Source: Wallemia ichthyophaga EXF-994 (taxonomy: Eukaryota; Basidiomycota; Wallemiomycetes; Wallemiales; Wallemiaceae). Taken from it: 64,000 bases of DNA. Shown here piece after piece: positions 43,852-55,177 of this stretch. Location of the stretch: assembly GCF_000400465.1 (NCBI RefSeq), contig NW_008806274.1, positions 310,001-374,000 on the forward strand, read 5' to 3'. Below the pieces are notes generated by a model, which searched no databases, was not told where the DNA came from, and worked only from the letters and a program-made list of their open reading frames with translations. A program made the position numbers and the translations under genes. Each line of letters opens with the position of its first letter. Positions within the stretch are counted from its first letter, which is position 1.

Positions 43852-45152
43852 TTAGAAAAGTAGTAAGGTCTTTGGTGCTGAGGTAAGGTGAGACAGCGAT
43901 AGAATAGTCAAATTTCTACCTGCCTTCAATGGTATATCCACCTCCTCCTCCTCTCGGTTGACTGAAACATACTCCAGTAGCTCGATCTTGTTATGTTTGC
44001 CATGCACACTTGATTTCAATTTGGCCTTCATCCTGAACACATACGACACTCTCCTGATGTCGCGATCGGGGTCTTTGAGGTCATCGATGAGGATAGAGTC
44101 GTTCCTGAGCTTCCATCTGCCATGTAATAGTCCTTTGCATCGCAAATTCTCGTTGAGCGCAGGAACGCTGCTAGTCGGCACGTCTGTGCTCAGCCAGCTG
44201 ATCACAAGACCATCTGGAAAGAAGCGTAGATATCTGTAGAAAGTGACGAGCTGAGTGAACGTAGTCCATGCCGACTCGGACTCTCCGTGTCTGAGATAGC
44301 GGCATATAGAAATATAAACGCCATCCAAGCGTACACGCGGGGTATCTATCCACAATTTCCTCCAGTTCCCACTATACTTGACTAAAGCAAGCTCATCGAC
44401 TCTGACAGACGGCTTGAGCTGATGTGGCGCGACGAGGTGTGTGCGTGCAAGATCCTTCCATATGATATTGTCGTTGGAGAGCAGCAGGAGTTTCTTGCTT
44501 GTGTGTGAGAACCTCACCAGGGTCTGCAGATCTGTTCTCTGGACGAGATTGCGGTAAATGTGTAGTATTATTTCGTCCGGTAGAGCTGAGATTGGACACT
44601 GTTCGTCTTCATTCTCGGCTGCGAGTGTGAGTGTGTTATCGAGTGATTCGATAAGCTTATCAATCGCGTCTAATCTGTAACTTGATTGTTTTGGTGCGTC
44701 TGGTTCAGTCTGCTTGCGATTAGAAAACCTTACCGTCAAAGTCCACCTCCACCCACCTGTATCGTCTTTGCAAAATTGTAGACGTAATTGCCATCTTTAT
44801 TTAACTCTATATCATCCCTTTCATGAGTAATTGCCCCGTCATCGTTATCATTCGCCTCTTCACGCTCTCGTGCCACTTTGTGGCTCACGTAGCGTGCATA
44901 ACGCTTATCGACAGCGTCGTCGAGCTTAAATGCACGCCTGTACAAATCTATCGAGTCTCCGAGCTGGCCCACCTGCTCAGCTTCCACTGCCTGCTCGTAG
45001 ATGCGCACCGCATGATCAGAGGGATCGTGTGTATCTTGAGCAGGTGGCTGATGTGTTGAAATATCATTATGCGATGATTTACTTGGCCCGCCCTTGCTGC
45101 TCAGCTCACTCTTCCACTCCGTTCTGAACTTGTCCAAATCGTCATTCGACAT
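43852..45152 (-). CDS. F-box protein of the Hrt3/FBXO9 family
   Basis: Substrate adaptor of SCF ubiquitin ligases. 418 residues from exons 45152-44757 and 44712-43852 (44-nt intron). The N-terminus has a short TPR-like helical segment (AVRIYEQAVEAEQVGQLGDS). The F-box is at about 160-205 (CPISALPDEIILHIYRNLV). The conserved FBXO9/Hrt3 C-terminal domain follows with DGVYISICRYLRHGESE and RFFPDGLVISWLSTD. In yeast and mammals this family is linked to degradation of TOR-pathway and other targets; the target here is unknown. Confidence 0.88.
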
Positions 45153-45214
45153 GCTCGCTGATAAAGATAAAGAAAGCTATTGCATTCCAGGAAAAGTAAA
45201 TTTATGCACAAAAC

Positions 45215-46576
45215 TTAAACGAATTGTTGGAAACGTCCACTTTCAACTTTACCGACGTCGAGCAACTTCTTGGCTGAGCTGACGATTGCTTCACGCTTAG
45301 CTGCAACATCTGGTGTGCCATCGAGTGATTTCTTAAGCTCAGCTGTCTCTTCAGGCTCAAGACCATTCGCGATCAAGTCCAACTCATTAAGCTGCAATTC
45401 AATATCATTCGCAGAAGGCGTTGAACCAGGTGGCTGGAAGTAATTGTTGTCTGTAACAATCTGCTTGATCGCTTTCTTTGACTTGCTGAGGTTCTTTCTG
45501 GCTGCCTCTTTAGCCTTCTTGTCAGTCGCCTTGTTTGCCTTGCTGGCTGCGTCTTTCTTAACTTGCTCCTCCTTGGCTGCCGCCTCTTGGGCTGCTTTAA
45601 TTGCCTCATCTTCCTTAGCCTTCTTAGGATCCGTGGTGATACCCTTGGCCTTGTTCTTCTTCGCTTCACGTGCTGCTTTGTCATCTTGCCTAAACTTCTT
45701 CATACGAGGGTCTGCAGCTAAAGCATTGTCGACCAATGTTCTTACACGAGCATTGTCCTCCTTCTTTCTCTGAGCTCTATCTGACTTGTTCTTCTTCTCA
45801 GTGTAACGCTTGTCATCGCGATTCTCAGAGCCCTCATTTATCTCCTTATCGTACCACTCAAATGAACGCCATGATACAAAATTGTACCATGCGTTGTAGA
45901 ACTCTTCAACTTGATCTCTTGGTGCGTCGGCACCGCCTAGTGAAGGCACCGGTGTCTCAGAGAATCTAGATTCACGGTCAAAGACTGGTCCGTAAACTTC
46001 AAAGAAATCTCCCTTAGTTTTTGCGTCTGGGATCTTGTCACTGTATGTCTCGTCGATCGAATCGAATTGTTTGCGTCTTTCTGGGTTGTCGAGGATTTCT
46101 AAAGCCCTAGCAACGCACTTGAAGAAGCGATCATCGTTGGCATCACCGCCCCTACCTGCCTTCTTGTCAGGGTGGTGTCTGAGAATTTTCTTCTTGTGGG
46201 CGAGACGGATCTGGTCTTGTGTTGCCTTGTAACGAAGGTTTGAAAGACCAAGAATTGCGTACATGTCGAGTGCCTTGTAGTTCTTTGGATCAGAAGTTTG
46301 TAACAATTCCTTGGATTCAGGCTCTTCACCAACGCCATCATCTTCTGGCTGGTTCTTACGCTCTTCTTCGGCCAATCTTTCATTCTCCGCCTTCACAGCT
46401 GCATCGTCCTCATCGAAAGTCTTGCCTGAGGCTTGACGACGTGCGTGTGCAGCATAAGCACCTCCAACTGGCACGAGCTTACGCTGTACTGGCTTCGACA
46501 AAGTGGTTGGCGCTGCAGATGTGCTGGCAACTGGCAAGCTAATTGATATTGGTGTAATTGGCTGTGTTGCGCTCAT
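45215..46576 (-). CDS. ZUO1: Zuotin, ribosome-associated J-protein
   Basis: J-protein of the ribosome-associated complex that stimulates Hsp70 at the tunnel exit. Single exon, 453 residues from MSATQPITPISIS; an in-frame ATG at 46630 would add 18. The J domain (about 115-190) contains LAHKKKILRHHPDKKAG with the HPD triad. The zuotin homology region follows (DFFEVYGPVFDRESRFSETP and YNAWYNFVSWRSFEWYD), then a very charged Lys/Ala/Glu region and a C-terminal four-helix-type segment. It is immediately downstream of another J-protein gene on the same strand. Confidence 0.93.
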   Translation of the reverse strand: MSATQPITPISISLPVASTSAAPTTLSKPVQRKLVPVGGAYAAHARRQASGKTFDEDDAAVKAENERLAEEERKNQPEDDGVGEEPESKELLQTSDPKNYKALDMYAILGLSNLRYKATQDQIRLAHKKKILRHHPDKKAGRGGDANDDRFFKCVARALEILDNPERRKQFDSIDETYSDKIPDAKTKGDFFEVYGPVFDRESRFSETPVPSLGGADAPRDQVEEFYNAWYNFVSWRSFEWYDKEINEGSENRDDKRYTEKKNKSDRAQRKKEDNARVRTLVDNALAADPRMKKFRQDDKAAREAKKNKAKGITTDPKKAKEDEAIKAAQEAAAKEEQVKKDAASKANKATDKKAKEAARKNLSKSKKAIKQIVTDNNYFQPPGSTPSANDIELQLNELDLIANGLEPEETAELKKSLDGTPDVAAKREAIVSSAKKLLDVGKVESGRFQQFV

Positions 46577-46676
46577 TCTCGTGGTTTTTCTCAAAGAGGA
46601 AGACGGGGAGACAGAGCTGTGGATGTTCATAATACAAAAAATTATCTATAAATTAAGGCAAGTAATTCTTGTTATT

Positions 46677-48112
46677 CTATTGAGTTGTGCATTGCGTAGA
46701 TGGTCCATTATCATCGTCAAAGTCGTTTGGATGAGCGTGTGTCCTTCCAAACTGTGTTGAATGGTTAGCTGGCCATTCCCGAGGACTAATTAGGAAAAAC
46801 TCACATTTGACATAGAGCTAGTCTCATAATTTGCAGTTTGAGAGTTCTCACTCTCCTTTATTTCGCTCTTTTGGTCTGGTTTTGGTAGCAATTTACCAAG
46901 TGACTAATTTTGTACTTAGCAATATGAACAACAATGATCAGAAAAGACTCACAGTACGATCCTGCATCTTCATCCAATAGCCACTTGGCATTTCGACATT
47001 GCATTGGACGTATAAATCACCATATCCCCTTGACAATGGCATACCTTGATCGCGTAAACAAAGAGTCTCTGCTGGCTGTATTACCCTTCCTTGAGGGACT
47101 GAAAGTTTCACAGAACGGCCGTCCAAGTGATTGCAAATGACCTTGTCAAAACCAGCCAATGCTTCGAAGAGGGTGAGCTTTATCGTAATTGCCAAGTCAT
47201 AACCTGAAACTCTGAAAGTGTCATGCTTTTTGGCACGTAGCTTAAATATGAGTGATCCAGGTTTAGCGCCAGGCTGGCAGTATTGATTAGCATACGCATC
47301 TCTAACACAACCAACTCACAACTTCATCACCCTCACCCTGCAGACGAATCTTCTGACCATCAACCATACCCTTTTTGATATCGAAGGAGATTTTTTTCTT
47401 GGCCTTTGTTGTTTTCGAACCCTCACACTTTCTGCACCTGTTTGAGAGTAAAGTGAGAATGACGTCAAGAGAAGATAGAACGACGAACCTCGATTTGTCT
47501 CTGATTTTAACGCCTTCACCGTGACAGTCAGGACAAGGAGAGGGCATTTGAGCAATTAAGCCAGGACCGAGCTGTCTGCTGAGAAGGACATTTCCACTAC
47601 CAGAGCATCTACCGCAGGATTGAGGTTTGGCGCCTTTTTTGCCACCAGAGCCAGAGCAGAGCTTGCAGGTGATATCCTTTTCGATAGCAAAGTGGACAGA
47701 TTTGCCGAGGTATAAGTCATTGAGAGACACATCAAAGTCTACGACTTGGTCTCTGGCTTTTGAAGGTTGAGGAGGTCTACTAAGGTCGAAGAAGAATGAA
47801 GACATGAAATCGTCCATCGGGGGGCCTGCAGAGCTAGCACTGTCCGTTCTACCAAAAGCATCGTAGCTCTCCCTGGTAACCTCATCAGAGAGAACTTCGT
47901 AGGCGGCAGATATTTTCTGAAACTTGTCGCTGGCGTTGGGGTCATCTGGATTTTTGTCTGGATGACACGATATAGCTTGCTTGCGATAAGCTTTGCGTAT
48001 TTCAGCTGCAACAAGGCGATGTGAGGCGGGAGTAGAGCATGCAAGCCAACTAACATTGAGTGGCAGTACTAGACACGCCTAGCAAATCATAAAATTCAGT
48101 TTCAACAACCAT
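46677..48112 (-). CDS. YDJ1: Type I J-protein with C-terminal CaaX box (Ydj1-like)
   Basis: Hsp70 co-chaperone, 395 residues from exons 48112-48055, 48005-47489, 47437-47320, 47273-46953, 46903-46805 and 46751-46677. The J domain starts [20 protein letters not shown] and has the HPD triad ([11 protein letters not shown]). A short G/F-poor linker leads to the cysteine-rich domain with four CxxCxGxG-type motifs ([32 protein letters not shown]), then the substrate-binding C-terminal domain. The last residues QCTTQ form a CaaX box, suggesting farnesylation as in yeast Ydj1. Xdj1-like origin is an alternative. Confidence 0.88.
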
Positions 48113-48459
48113 CGAGGTATTTTATCAAGAGAGAAGACATTCAATTCTGAGTACAAAACTTAATTTAAAATTGAGCCATTGAGCTGGGAATATGCGTTAG
48201 TACTTGAAGATATACTCAAAGGGATTCAAGTTCAAGTCGTTTCAGCCAATGTGTATAGTAAGGTAGCTGAGAGTTTACTGCATGGTAATCCTGCTGACTG
48301 AACGCCCACAAGAAAACCAATAAAGCCAAATGCGCTCAAATCATCCTTTGACTTGTCTTGAATCCCTTTATTTTATCTCCCACTCACTCTTCTGTTGGAG
48401 CACAAGAAGGAAGTTAACCATCACGACTGAATTTATACTGACTGAAAATTTTAATTAAA
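48113..48459. other. Divergent intergenic region, 347 bases
   Basis: Lies between the start codons of the J-protein (minus) and COG5 (plus) genes and must hold both promoters. No TATA box or RNA gene was recognised. Confidence 0.5.
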
Positions 48460-49026
48460 ATGGAACTATCCAACAAGCTTTCCAATCTCAGGAAAGATAT
48501 CGATAGCGTGGAGAATGAGATTAAAGATAACGTGATTTCAAACCAAAACGAGCTGTTCAAGTACAGCGAGAGTTACAGCAATATCAACAATTATAATATA
48601 TCCGGCACAAGCCAGCAACTATACGACAAGATATCTCAACTTAAGTCAAAGATATCCGCAGATTATGACGAGCTTTCGAATGATATCGTGGATTTGACTA
48701 ATGTCGAATCTGCGCTGAATCTACTGCGACAGGTATTCAAATTTAGAACGTTATCCTCATTACTGGATAGAAGGCTACAGAATAGCGTGATAAACGATCA
48801 AGATATCGCCCAGATTGTGCTTACAGTCGAAGAACTCGACAAAATGCTGCTAAACCCAGATTTAAACAAGGTGCACGTCATAAAGACCTACAAACCCCAG
48901 CTACAAGCTCATAAATCCAAAATTCAAGCTCAAAATTCAAATAACTCAAAATCAAGCTCAATTGATCACTTATTGCTTTCTAACAAAGGTTTCTTGAATA
49001 ATGTATTCGATAATTTAGCTATGTAA
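48460..49026 (+). CDS. COG5: COG complex subunit 5, N-terminal domain only
   Basis: Subunit of the conserved oligomeric Golgi tether. 188 residues, one exon. The coiled-coil pattern of the COG5 N-terminal domain is visible: an early heptad helix, TSQQLYDKISQLKSKISADY, then LTNVESALNLLRQVFKFRTL and EELDKML. COG5 of yeast is about 400 residues and of animals about 840, yet this frame stops at 49026 and the convergent MAK16 stop is at 49031, leaving no room for more coding sequence. A short form or a lost C-terminal part is the simplest reading. Confidence 0.65.
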   Translation: MELSNKLSNLRKDIDSVENEIKDNVISNQNELFKYSESYSNINNYNISGTSQQLYDKISQLKSKISADYDELSNDIVDLTNVESALNLLRQVFKFRTLSSLLDRRLQNSVINDQDIAQIVLTVEELDKMLLNPDLNKVHVIKTYKPQLQAHKSKIQAQNSNNSKSSSIDHLLLSNKGFLNNVFDNLAM

Positions 49027-49030
49027 CATT

Positions 49031-50071
49031 CTACCAATCAAGTATAGCCTCTTTGGTGACTGGCTCGACTTGATCCTCATACTCGACTTCAACATGCTTG
49101 CCTCGCCGTTTGTTGTCCTTCTTAGCCTTACCTTCTCCCTTTCTCTTGCGTTTCTTCTTATCATCGTCATCACCCTTCTTCTTGTCGTCGTCATCTCCGT
49201 CTTCATCACTGTTCTCACTCTCTGACGACTCTGACTGCCCACTTTCATCGCTCTGCTCACTTCCCATACCTGCTACGCCTTCCTCCATATCCTCGACGTC
49301 TGATTCAATATCACTAGCCTCAACGAACTCCCTTTCATCCTCACTATCAATCTCATCGTCCTCGGATTCATCATCAAGCAACTCTTCCTCGTTCTCAACA
49401 TTCTTATCAGCTTCAAGTACCTTCCTCCAGACATCCTCATTGACATTGAGCGGTGCATCACCGTAAGCCTTGGATTTGAGTCTATTGATCAACTCTGCCT
49501 CTATGGACCTCTCGAGTTTGGCTGCAGAAAGCGCCTTCTCTTCACGCGTAGCCTCTCTTCTATCAATCTTCTTCTTGATACCGACTAGCTTTGGCTCCTG
49601 TCTAGATTTAAGCTTTCTCAATTTAATCAAATACTGCGTCAGCTTTGTTATACGCTGCTTGCACTTGTGCGTGGTGAAATTTGGCCAATACAACAGATGG
49701 CTGTCTATTTGCTCCAAAGCTTTCGTATAGTTGGAAGAAAGCTTGATCTTCTCCCACATATGCTTAGGCGTGTGTGCTCTCTCCGGTGTCTTTATGTATA
49801 GGTATATGACACCTTCATGTTCCCTAACGGTTGCGTATCTTGAATTTGCGAGTGGACAAGACTGCCTATTACAGAATCCAGTAACGTTGTACTCATTTCT
49901 ACAAAAATTCTGCGTCGTCGTTCTAAATCAAGTTTTATTGGCCAATTCACTCACGCAGGGCTCAGACTCACTTTACTTTGTAACTGCAGAATTGATGATT
50001 TATAACTGTCCACACGACATCATCCCTGTGATCCCATCAGCCAGATTTGACGGCTTTACCTCCACTTACAT
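49031..50071 (-). CDS. MAK16: 60S ribosome biogenesis factor MAK16
   Basis: Nucleolar protein for 60S subunit maturation, 315 residues. Exons 50071-50070, 50025-49972 and 49922-49031. The start codon is split: AT, then donor GTAAGT and an acceptor CACAG, then G followed by [17 protein letters not shown], which is the conserved Mak16 N-terminus. The zinc-ribbon block [20 protein letters not shown] and [18 protein letters not shown] follow. The C-terminal third is acidic (Asp/Glu/Ser runs) and ends in Lys-rich clusters. No other in-frame ATG precedes the conserved region. Confidence 0.92.
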
Positions 50072-50125
50072 CTTGACAGTTTTGTGATAAGAGACGATGT
50101 ACAAAAATTTATAAACAACGAGTTG

Positions 50126-52931
50126 CTACAAATTATTCTTATCTTGATCGTTATTCTGCAGATTCAAATACGCTGGAGCCCTCTTTTGACTCGTTTCCTT
50201 GTCATTACCATCATCATCTGTCTTCAATCCTAATCCCATATTTAGCGTGTCTAATTGTTCAAACAATCCTCCTATCGCCGTGCCTGGTCTCTTTCGTCCA
50301 TCTGACGTCAACTTTGGTCTTTGTAGCTGCGTTCTTGGCGGTGTTGGTTTTTGGTCCTCTTTGACACTCTCACTCTCATCTCCAGTCCCTCTTCTCGTCA
50401 CTGGTATACTACTACTTGATGGATTATTCAACGTTGCCCACGCTGCCTTATATAGATTGCCCCCATTAGCGAATGATGATGTTGTTGATATACCCAACTC
50501 CTTGTCGAGATACTTTGCTAGGGAAGTGGTATAATCTGACCTTTGCGACAAGTATGGTCGAAGCATTGCTGGATCCAGCTTTGATAAATGCACGTCATCG
50601 CGCATATACGCCCTCAGCACTTCTGGTCTCACTATGAACAAGTTACCCAACTGTCTCAGCATTTCGTACCTCGGCTTGAGTATCGCTTGATTGAAATTAG
50701 TTATCGTTTCTTGATAGAGTGCTATATCCTTAGTCAACATGAGTCCACCTGTTGGATTCACTGAAAACTTTTTCAAATGATCCAGTAGCAACCCATGAAA
50801 TGCTACTCCCAATTCTATCAAAAACTTATCCAAATTTGATCCTGTCAATGAATCCATCGCATAATCTCGTGCCGATGACAATACTTGACAGCATAGCAAA
50901 CAAGGTTCGGTATTGATTCTGGCAAACGATGTGTCATCGTCTTTGGGTCTGAAATCGCCTTTGCGTTGTTTCTGTAGGCAGCTACCAAGGTAGTTTATCG
51001 TGACTGTGAGGAGCACCCGTTAAAGCTGTTTTTGATCAAGAGCCATCTACTACTCACCATCCATTAACTTCTGCAGTATTGTATTCAGTTTCACTTCTAG
51101 TCGATTAATCGTATTATTTGCAAACACAGCCAACTCCCTTTTCATTCCAATCGCGCCGTTATTCGTTAGGGGTATGATAGTTGTTGCTGCATACCTTTGC
51201 CACAGCTGAGTAATTAAATCAGCAGGTGAACATATCTCCAAGCTTTCAAATGGTACATCATATTTGCTCGATTCAATCTTGTATATAGTGCTATCTATCG
51301 CTGTCTCAACATAAGATCCACCGATTGATTCCGCTAATGTTTGCAACAGCTTGAAAACATTCTTTGATAGATTGTTTGATAGCGTCAAGTCTATACATCT
51401 ACCAACAGACTCTGCATTCCAGCGTAGCATCCTCTCTGCAACGTTTAATGATAATTTTCCATCGTTCTCGTCCAATTCCTTGTTGATTTCGTCGTTCTTC
51501 CCAGAAAGTTTTAACAAAGCAGCAGCAGATGATGAAGCAGTTGAGGTTTCGGACAATTGACTAACCACTCTATCTAAAACTGATGTTGATTTTAGTCCAT
51601 GTGCGCTATTGTGGTATAATGTGAAGTTGGATAAAAATCCTGCGTATAATTCAGTTAAAGATTGACATTCAAGTGAGATATATCTTTCTCCTTCCATATA
51701 CGGTACGAAGAGTTCATCGAGAGCCTGATCTAGCATCATAGAAATTCCAGACGGACCAGCGAAAGTACCAGGTGCGACTAAAGCACTACCCATAGATTTT
51801 ATTGAAGATGATAACGTGTCAAATTTTTTCAAATCATCGACTAAACCCGATATTGTCATTCTAGACAGGTGTAACATTCTCAAGAAGGCAAAGTTGGAAA
51901 TAGCCCTAGAATGCTCTAGCAAGTCTTCAATTTTGGTTTGAATTGATTGTGCAAACACTCTTTGCAAAAAAACTTGCATAACTACAGCAGGGTTTGGGAA
52001 GACAGCTTGTATGATTTGAGCTTCTTGTTCGACGGTGTTGCGTATTTCGTTGACTAAGTCAGTCAAAGATGGTTCATTTGAAGGTGGTTGTACATCCGGA
52101 TCACTTATCGAGGACCAGAGGTTAGAATCAAGATGATGTGATGGATCGGAGGAAGTCAGACCAATTTTATCCTTTGATATGAAGAAGTCATGTTGATTGA
52201 CGTAAACTTGCATACAAGAAGCGCCACCATTGAAAGCTAAAAGAGTTTGAGCGCAGTGAGCCATCATTTTTGGATCACCCTTCCGATAAGACTTGTCGAA
52301 CAACTTAAGCAAATCCTTTTCGAACTTTTCACAGTACTTTTCGATAATATTTTGAGTACTCTTTGCATTAGGAGTGTCGACGACGGCAGAAACAGCACTC
52401 AAACGTCTTAATAGGAAAGCGCAAGACATTCTATTATCTTTACCGGGAGACTTTCTGAGGGAGTCTAGCTTAGAGGAATCACCTCTGGAAAGGGCGGAGT
52501 AGTGTTGAATGAGATCCCTTGCAGCGAGAGCTCTTGAGCGGTCATCAGAGAAGAGCTGCAATTGATCACCGATGTTAAGGGTGGTATTACCGACTTGAGA
52601 GATGGAGTTTTCCAAATCCAAGAAGGAGTTACCAACGGCTTCAAAGTTTAAAGTGAGTTCATGAGTGATTTGAGTGTGTTTGATCTCTGCATGTTTCACG
52701 GAGCGAATCAGCTTGTTTCGGGAGAGGTTGAGGTTGTGGTGGTAGCTATTCAGATCATCGAGATTAGATTGTATAGAATTCAAGTAATCATCCTTATTTA
52801 ATTTATCCAAATTGAATTCATCACAGACGCTATCAATGAAATCTCTAATTTGAAATGATTTTGACTGAAATTTAGTTTGTTAGGAATTCCAAGTAGATCA
52901 AAATGTTCACACTAACATCAATTAAATTCAT
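50126..52931 (-). CDS. SEC10: Exocyst complex subunit SEC10
   Basis: 899 residues from exons 52931-52917, 52864-51058 and 51003-50126. The first exon encodes MNLID; phase and the conserved SFQIRDFIDSVCDEF after the intron support it. The long helical-rod body carries family blocks such as AVGNSFLDLENSISQVGNTT and LIQHYSALSRGDSSKLDSLR. The exocyst tethers post-Golgi vesicles at growth sites. The C-terminus (after about 800) is a Ser/Thr/Asn-rich tail less typical of the family. SEC6 lies at 14393-16693. It is head-to-head with CDK1, 81 bases apart. Confidence 0.92.
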
Positions 52932-53012
52932 TTATTTTCAAATTTTAAAATTCCAAAATTCCCAAATTCGTTTGTGTTGGCTGTCGAGATTCAAGCGTGG
53001 ACCACGACGACG

Positions 53013-54149
53013 ATGGACAATTACACTAGATTAGAGAAGGTGCGTGTATTCCCTTTCATCAATTCATGTCTCACGCGTTTCCCCCCAGGTCGGCGAAGGT
53101 AATTCATCCTTCCTCATACGCTTAGCACGTGACTCACTCTACCCAAGGCACTTACGGTGTCGTTTACAAAGCAAAGAACGTAAATGACGGTAGAATCGTC
53201 GCTTTGAAGAAAATCCGCTTGGAAGCCGAAGATGAGGGCGTTCCTTCGACAGCTATTCGCGAAATTTCACTTTTGAAAGAGCTCAGAGATGATAATATCG
53301 TTCGTTTATTTGATATTATTCACTCAGATGCAAAGCTCTACCTCGTTTTCGAATTCTTGGACTTGGATTTGAAGAAATACATGGATAATGTTGGCCAGAA
53401 GAAGGACGGCCTTGGCCCAGATATCGTCAAAAAGTTCACTTACCAGTTGATTAAGGGGACTTATTTCTGTCACGCCCACAGAATCTTGCACAGAGACTTA
53501 AAGCCTCAAAACTTACTCATCGATAAGGAAGGTAACTTGAAATTGGCCGATTTCGGTTTAGCAAGGGCTTTCGGTATCCCTCTGCGCACTTATACTCATG
53601 AAGTTGTCACCCTTTGGTATAGAGCTCCTGAGGTCTTGCTCGGTTCAAGACACTACTCTACTGCAATCGATATGTGGTCCGTTGGTTGCATTTTCGCTGA
53701 AATGGTCATGCGTCAACCTCTCTTTCCTGGTGATTCAGAGATTGATGAAATATTCAAGATATTTCGAGTTCTCGGTACCCCAAATGAAGAAATCTGGCCC
53801 GGTGTCAAATCTTTACCTGATTACAAAACTACTTTCCCACAATGGTCACGTGTAGACCTTTACAAGGCAGTACCAGGCTTGGAACCTGAAGGTATTGACC
53901 TTCTCTCGGTGGGTCCTAATTGTTGACTTGGTTTAATTTACTGACAACTCACCCCTACAGCAACTTCTTATTTACGACCCAGCACATAGATTATCAGCCA
54001 AGAGAGCTTTAAACCATCCTTACTTTGAATTTTCAAATGAGACGGATATACCATCGATTACGGCATCTATAGCAGAAACAGCACAACAACGCGCTGCTCA
54101 AAAAGCTAAGACAGCCTCACAAGCATCTTTAGCAGCTGTCAAAGCGTAG
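53013..54149 (+). CDS. CDC28: Cyclin-dependent kinase 1 (CDC28/cdc2)
   Basis: Master cell-cycle kinase, 328 residues from exons 53013-53039, 53089-53098, 53148-53908 and 53961-54149. Exon 2 is only 10 nt and encodes VGE plus the first base of the next Gly; with it the glycine loop reads [10 protein letters not shown]. The PSTAIRE cyclin-binding helix ([15 protein letters not shown]), catalytic HRDLKPQN and DFGLARAFG are intact, with Thr-Tyr phosphorylation sites in the loops. A C-terminal tail rich in Ala/Gln ([15 protein letters not shown]), about 30 residues longer than typical Cdk1, is unusual. Confidence 0.96.
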
Positions 54150-54320
54150 ACGCTACAACATTTTTCAACTATCTCTTTCCTTATCTGTGACTGTCATATA
54201 TCTATCTCTATAACTCTATTTAACGATGACAATTATATAATTATACAGCTTTTAATATACTTATCTGTCTTCTATCATGCATTTATAGTATTTTAACGTG
54301 AGTAGGGAGATGTTGTTTTG

Positions 54321-55148
54321 TTATTGGGTGGGTAGTGGTAGCTTAGGATTTTCACTGGTCTCGCTATCTTCCTGATCCCTTGATGCGTGCTTTCTAGCTG
54401 CTAACGTTCTAGCCAAACCATGTCGCTGACGTGATTCGTGTGCATTTGATAGTGATCTATTTGCGTCGATGTTAGCCTTGAATTGCCATTCTTCCATAGC
54501 AGCTGAGTTGTTTGACCTGTTTAGACTACTCTTAATCATAGAAGTAGGTAAGAATGTGTGATATTCAACGAGAGTTACTATAGTTGACTGACGTCATGTT
54601 AGAAAGCACCCGACATGACTCATGCATGACTCAAGACTCACGAAGAAGATCAAACCAGCAATAAAAGCACCGTTAGATCCATAGACTGGCTGATGTTTCC
54701 CATTGGCTGGATGATGATACGTCGACCAATAGAAATCGCCATCCCAGCCACCCGAACGTTTTGAGTAGTGTGAGTTGTGAGAGTTGTTGAATTGTGATGA
54801 GCGTCTATGGGCATAGTTGTTCCTAACATATTCCATATCAGATTGCCAGCGTGATTGGGCTGTATCGCCGAAAGAATCGCTGCTCCAACCTGATCCTGTG
54901 TTTATGAAACGCTGCTTCTTTTTTGTATCCGATAATAGCTCATAAGCTTTAACGATAGATTGGAATTCCTTTGTACGCGTGTGGGTGTACTCATTGGATG
55001 CTTTATCAGGATGGTAAATACGCACCAACTCGTAGTACCTCGATTTAATCTGATTAGGAGTTGCTGTCGTCGGCAAAGAGAATATTTCGAATGGAGTCGC
55101 TTTAGGGTTCTTTGGGAGTTGCAGATTTCTTATTTGAGATAATTTCAT
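54321..55148 (-). CDS. Membrane-anchored J-domain protein
   Basis: 257 residues from exons 55148-54642 and 54587-54321. A J domain occupies about residues 20-85 (TPFEIFSLPTTATPNQIKSR, then IYHPDKAS with the HPD triad). A Ser/His/Asn-rich linker follows. The intron falls inside a hydrophobic segment, NGAFIAGLIFF plus STIVTLVEYHTFL, which reads as one membrane helix after splicing. The C-terminal tail is charged (QRHGLARTLAARKHASRD). The layout fits J-proteins of mitochondrial or ER membranes; I cannot name the orthologue. Its start is 29 bases from that of the farnesyltransferase gene. Confidence 0.75.
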
Positions 55149-55177
55149 CACATCACCGTGGTTGATCAAATACCGTC

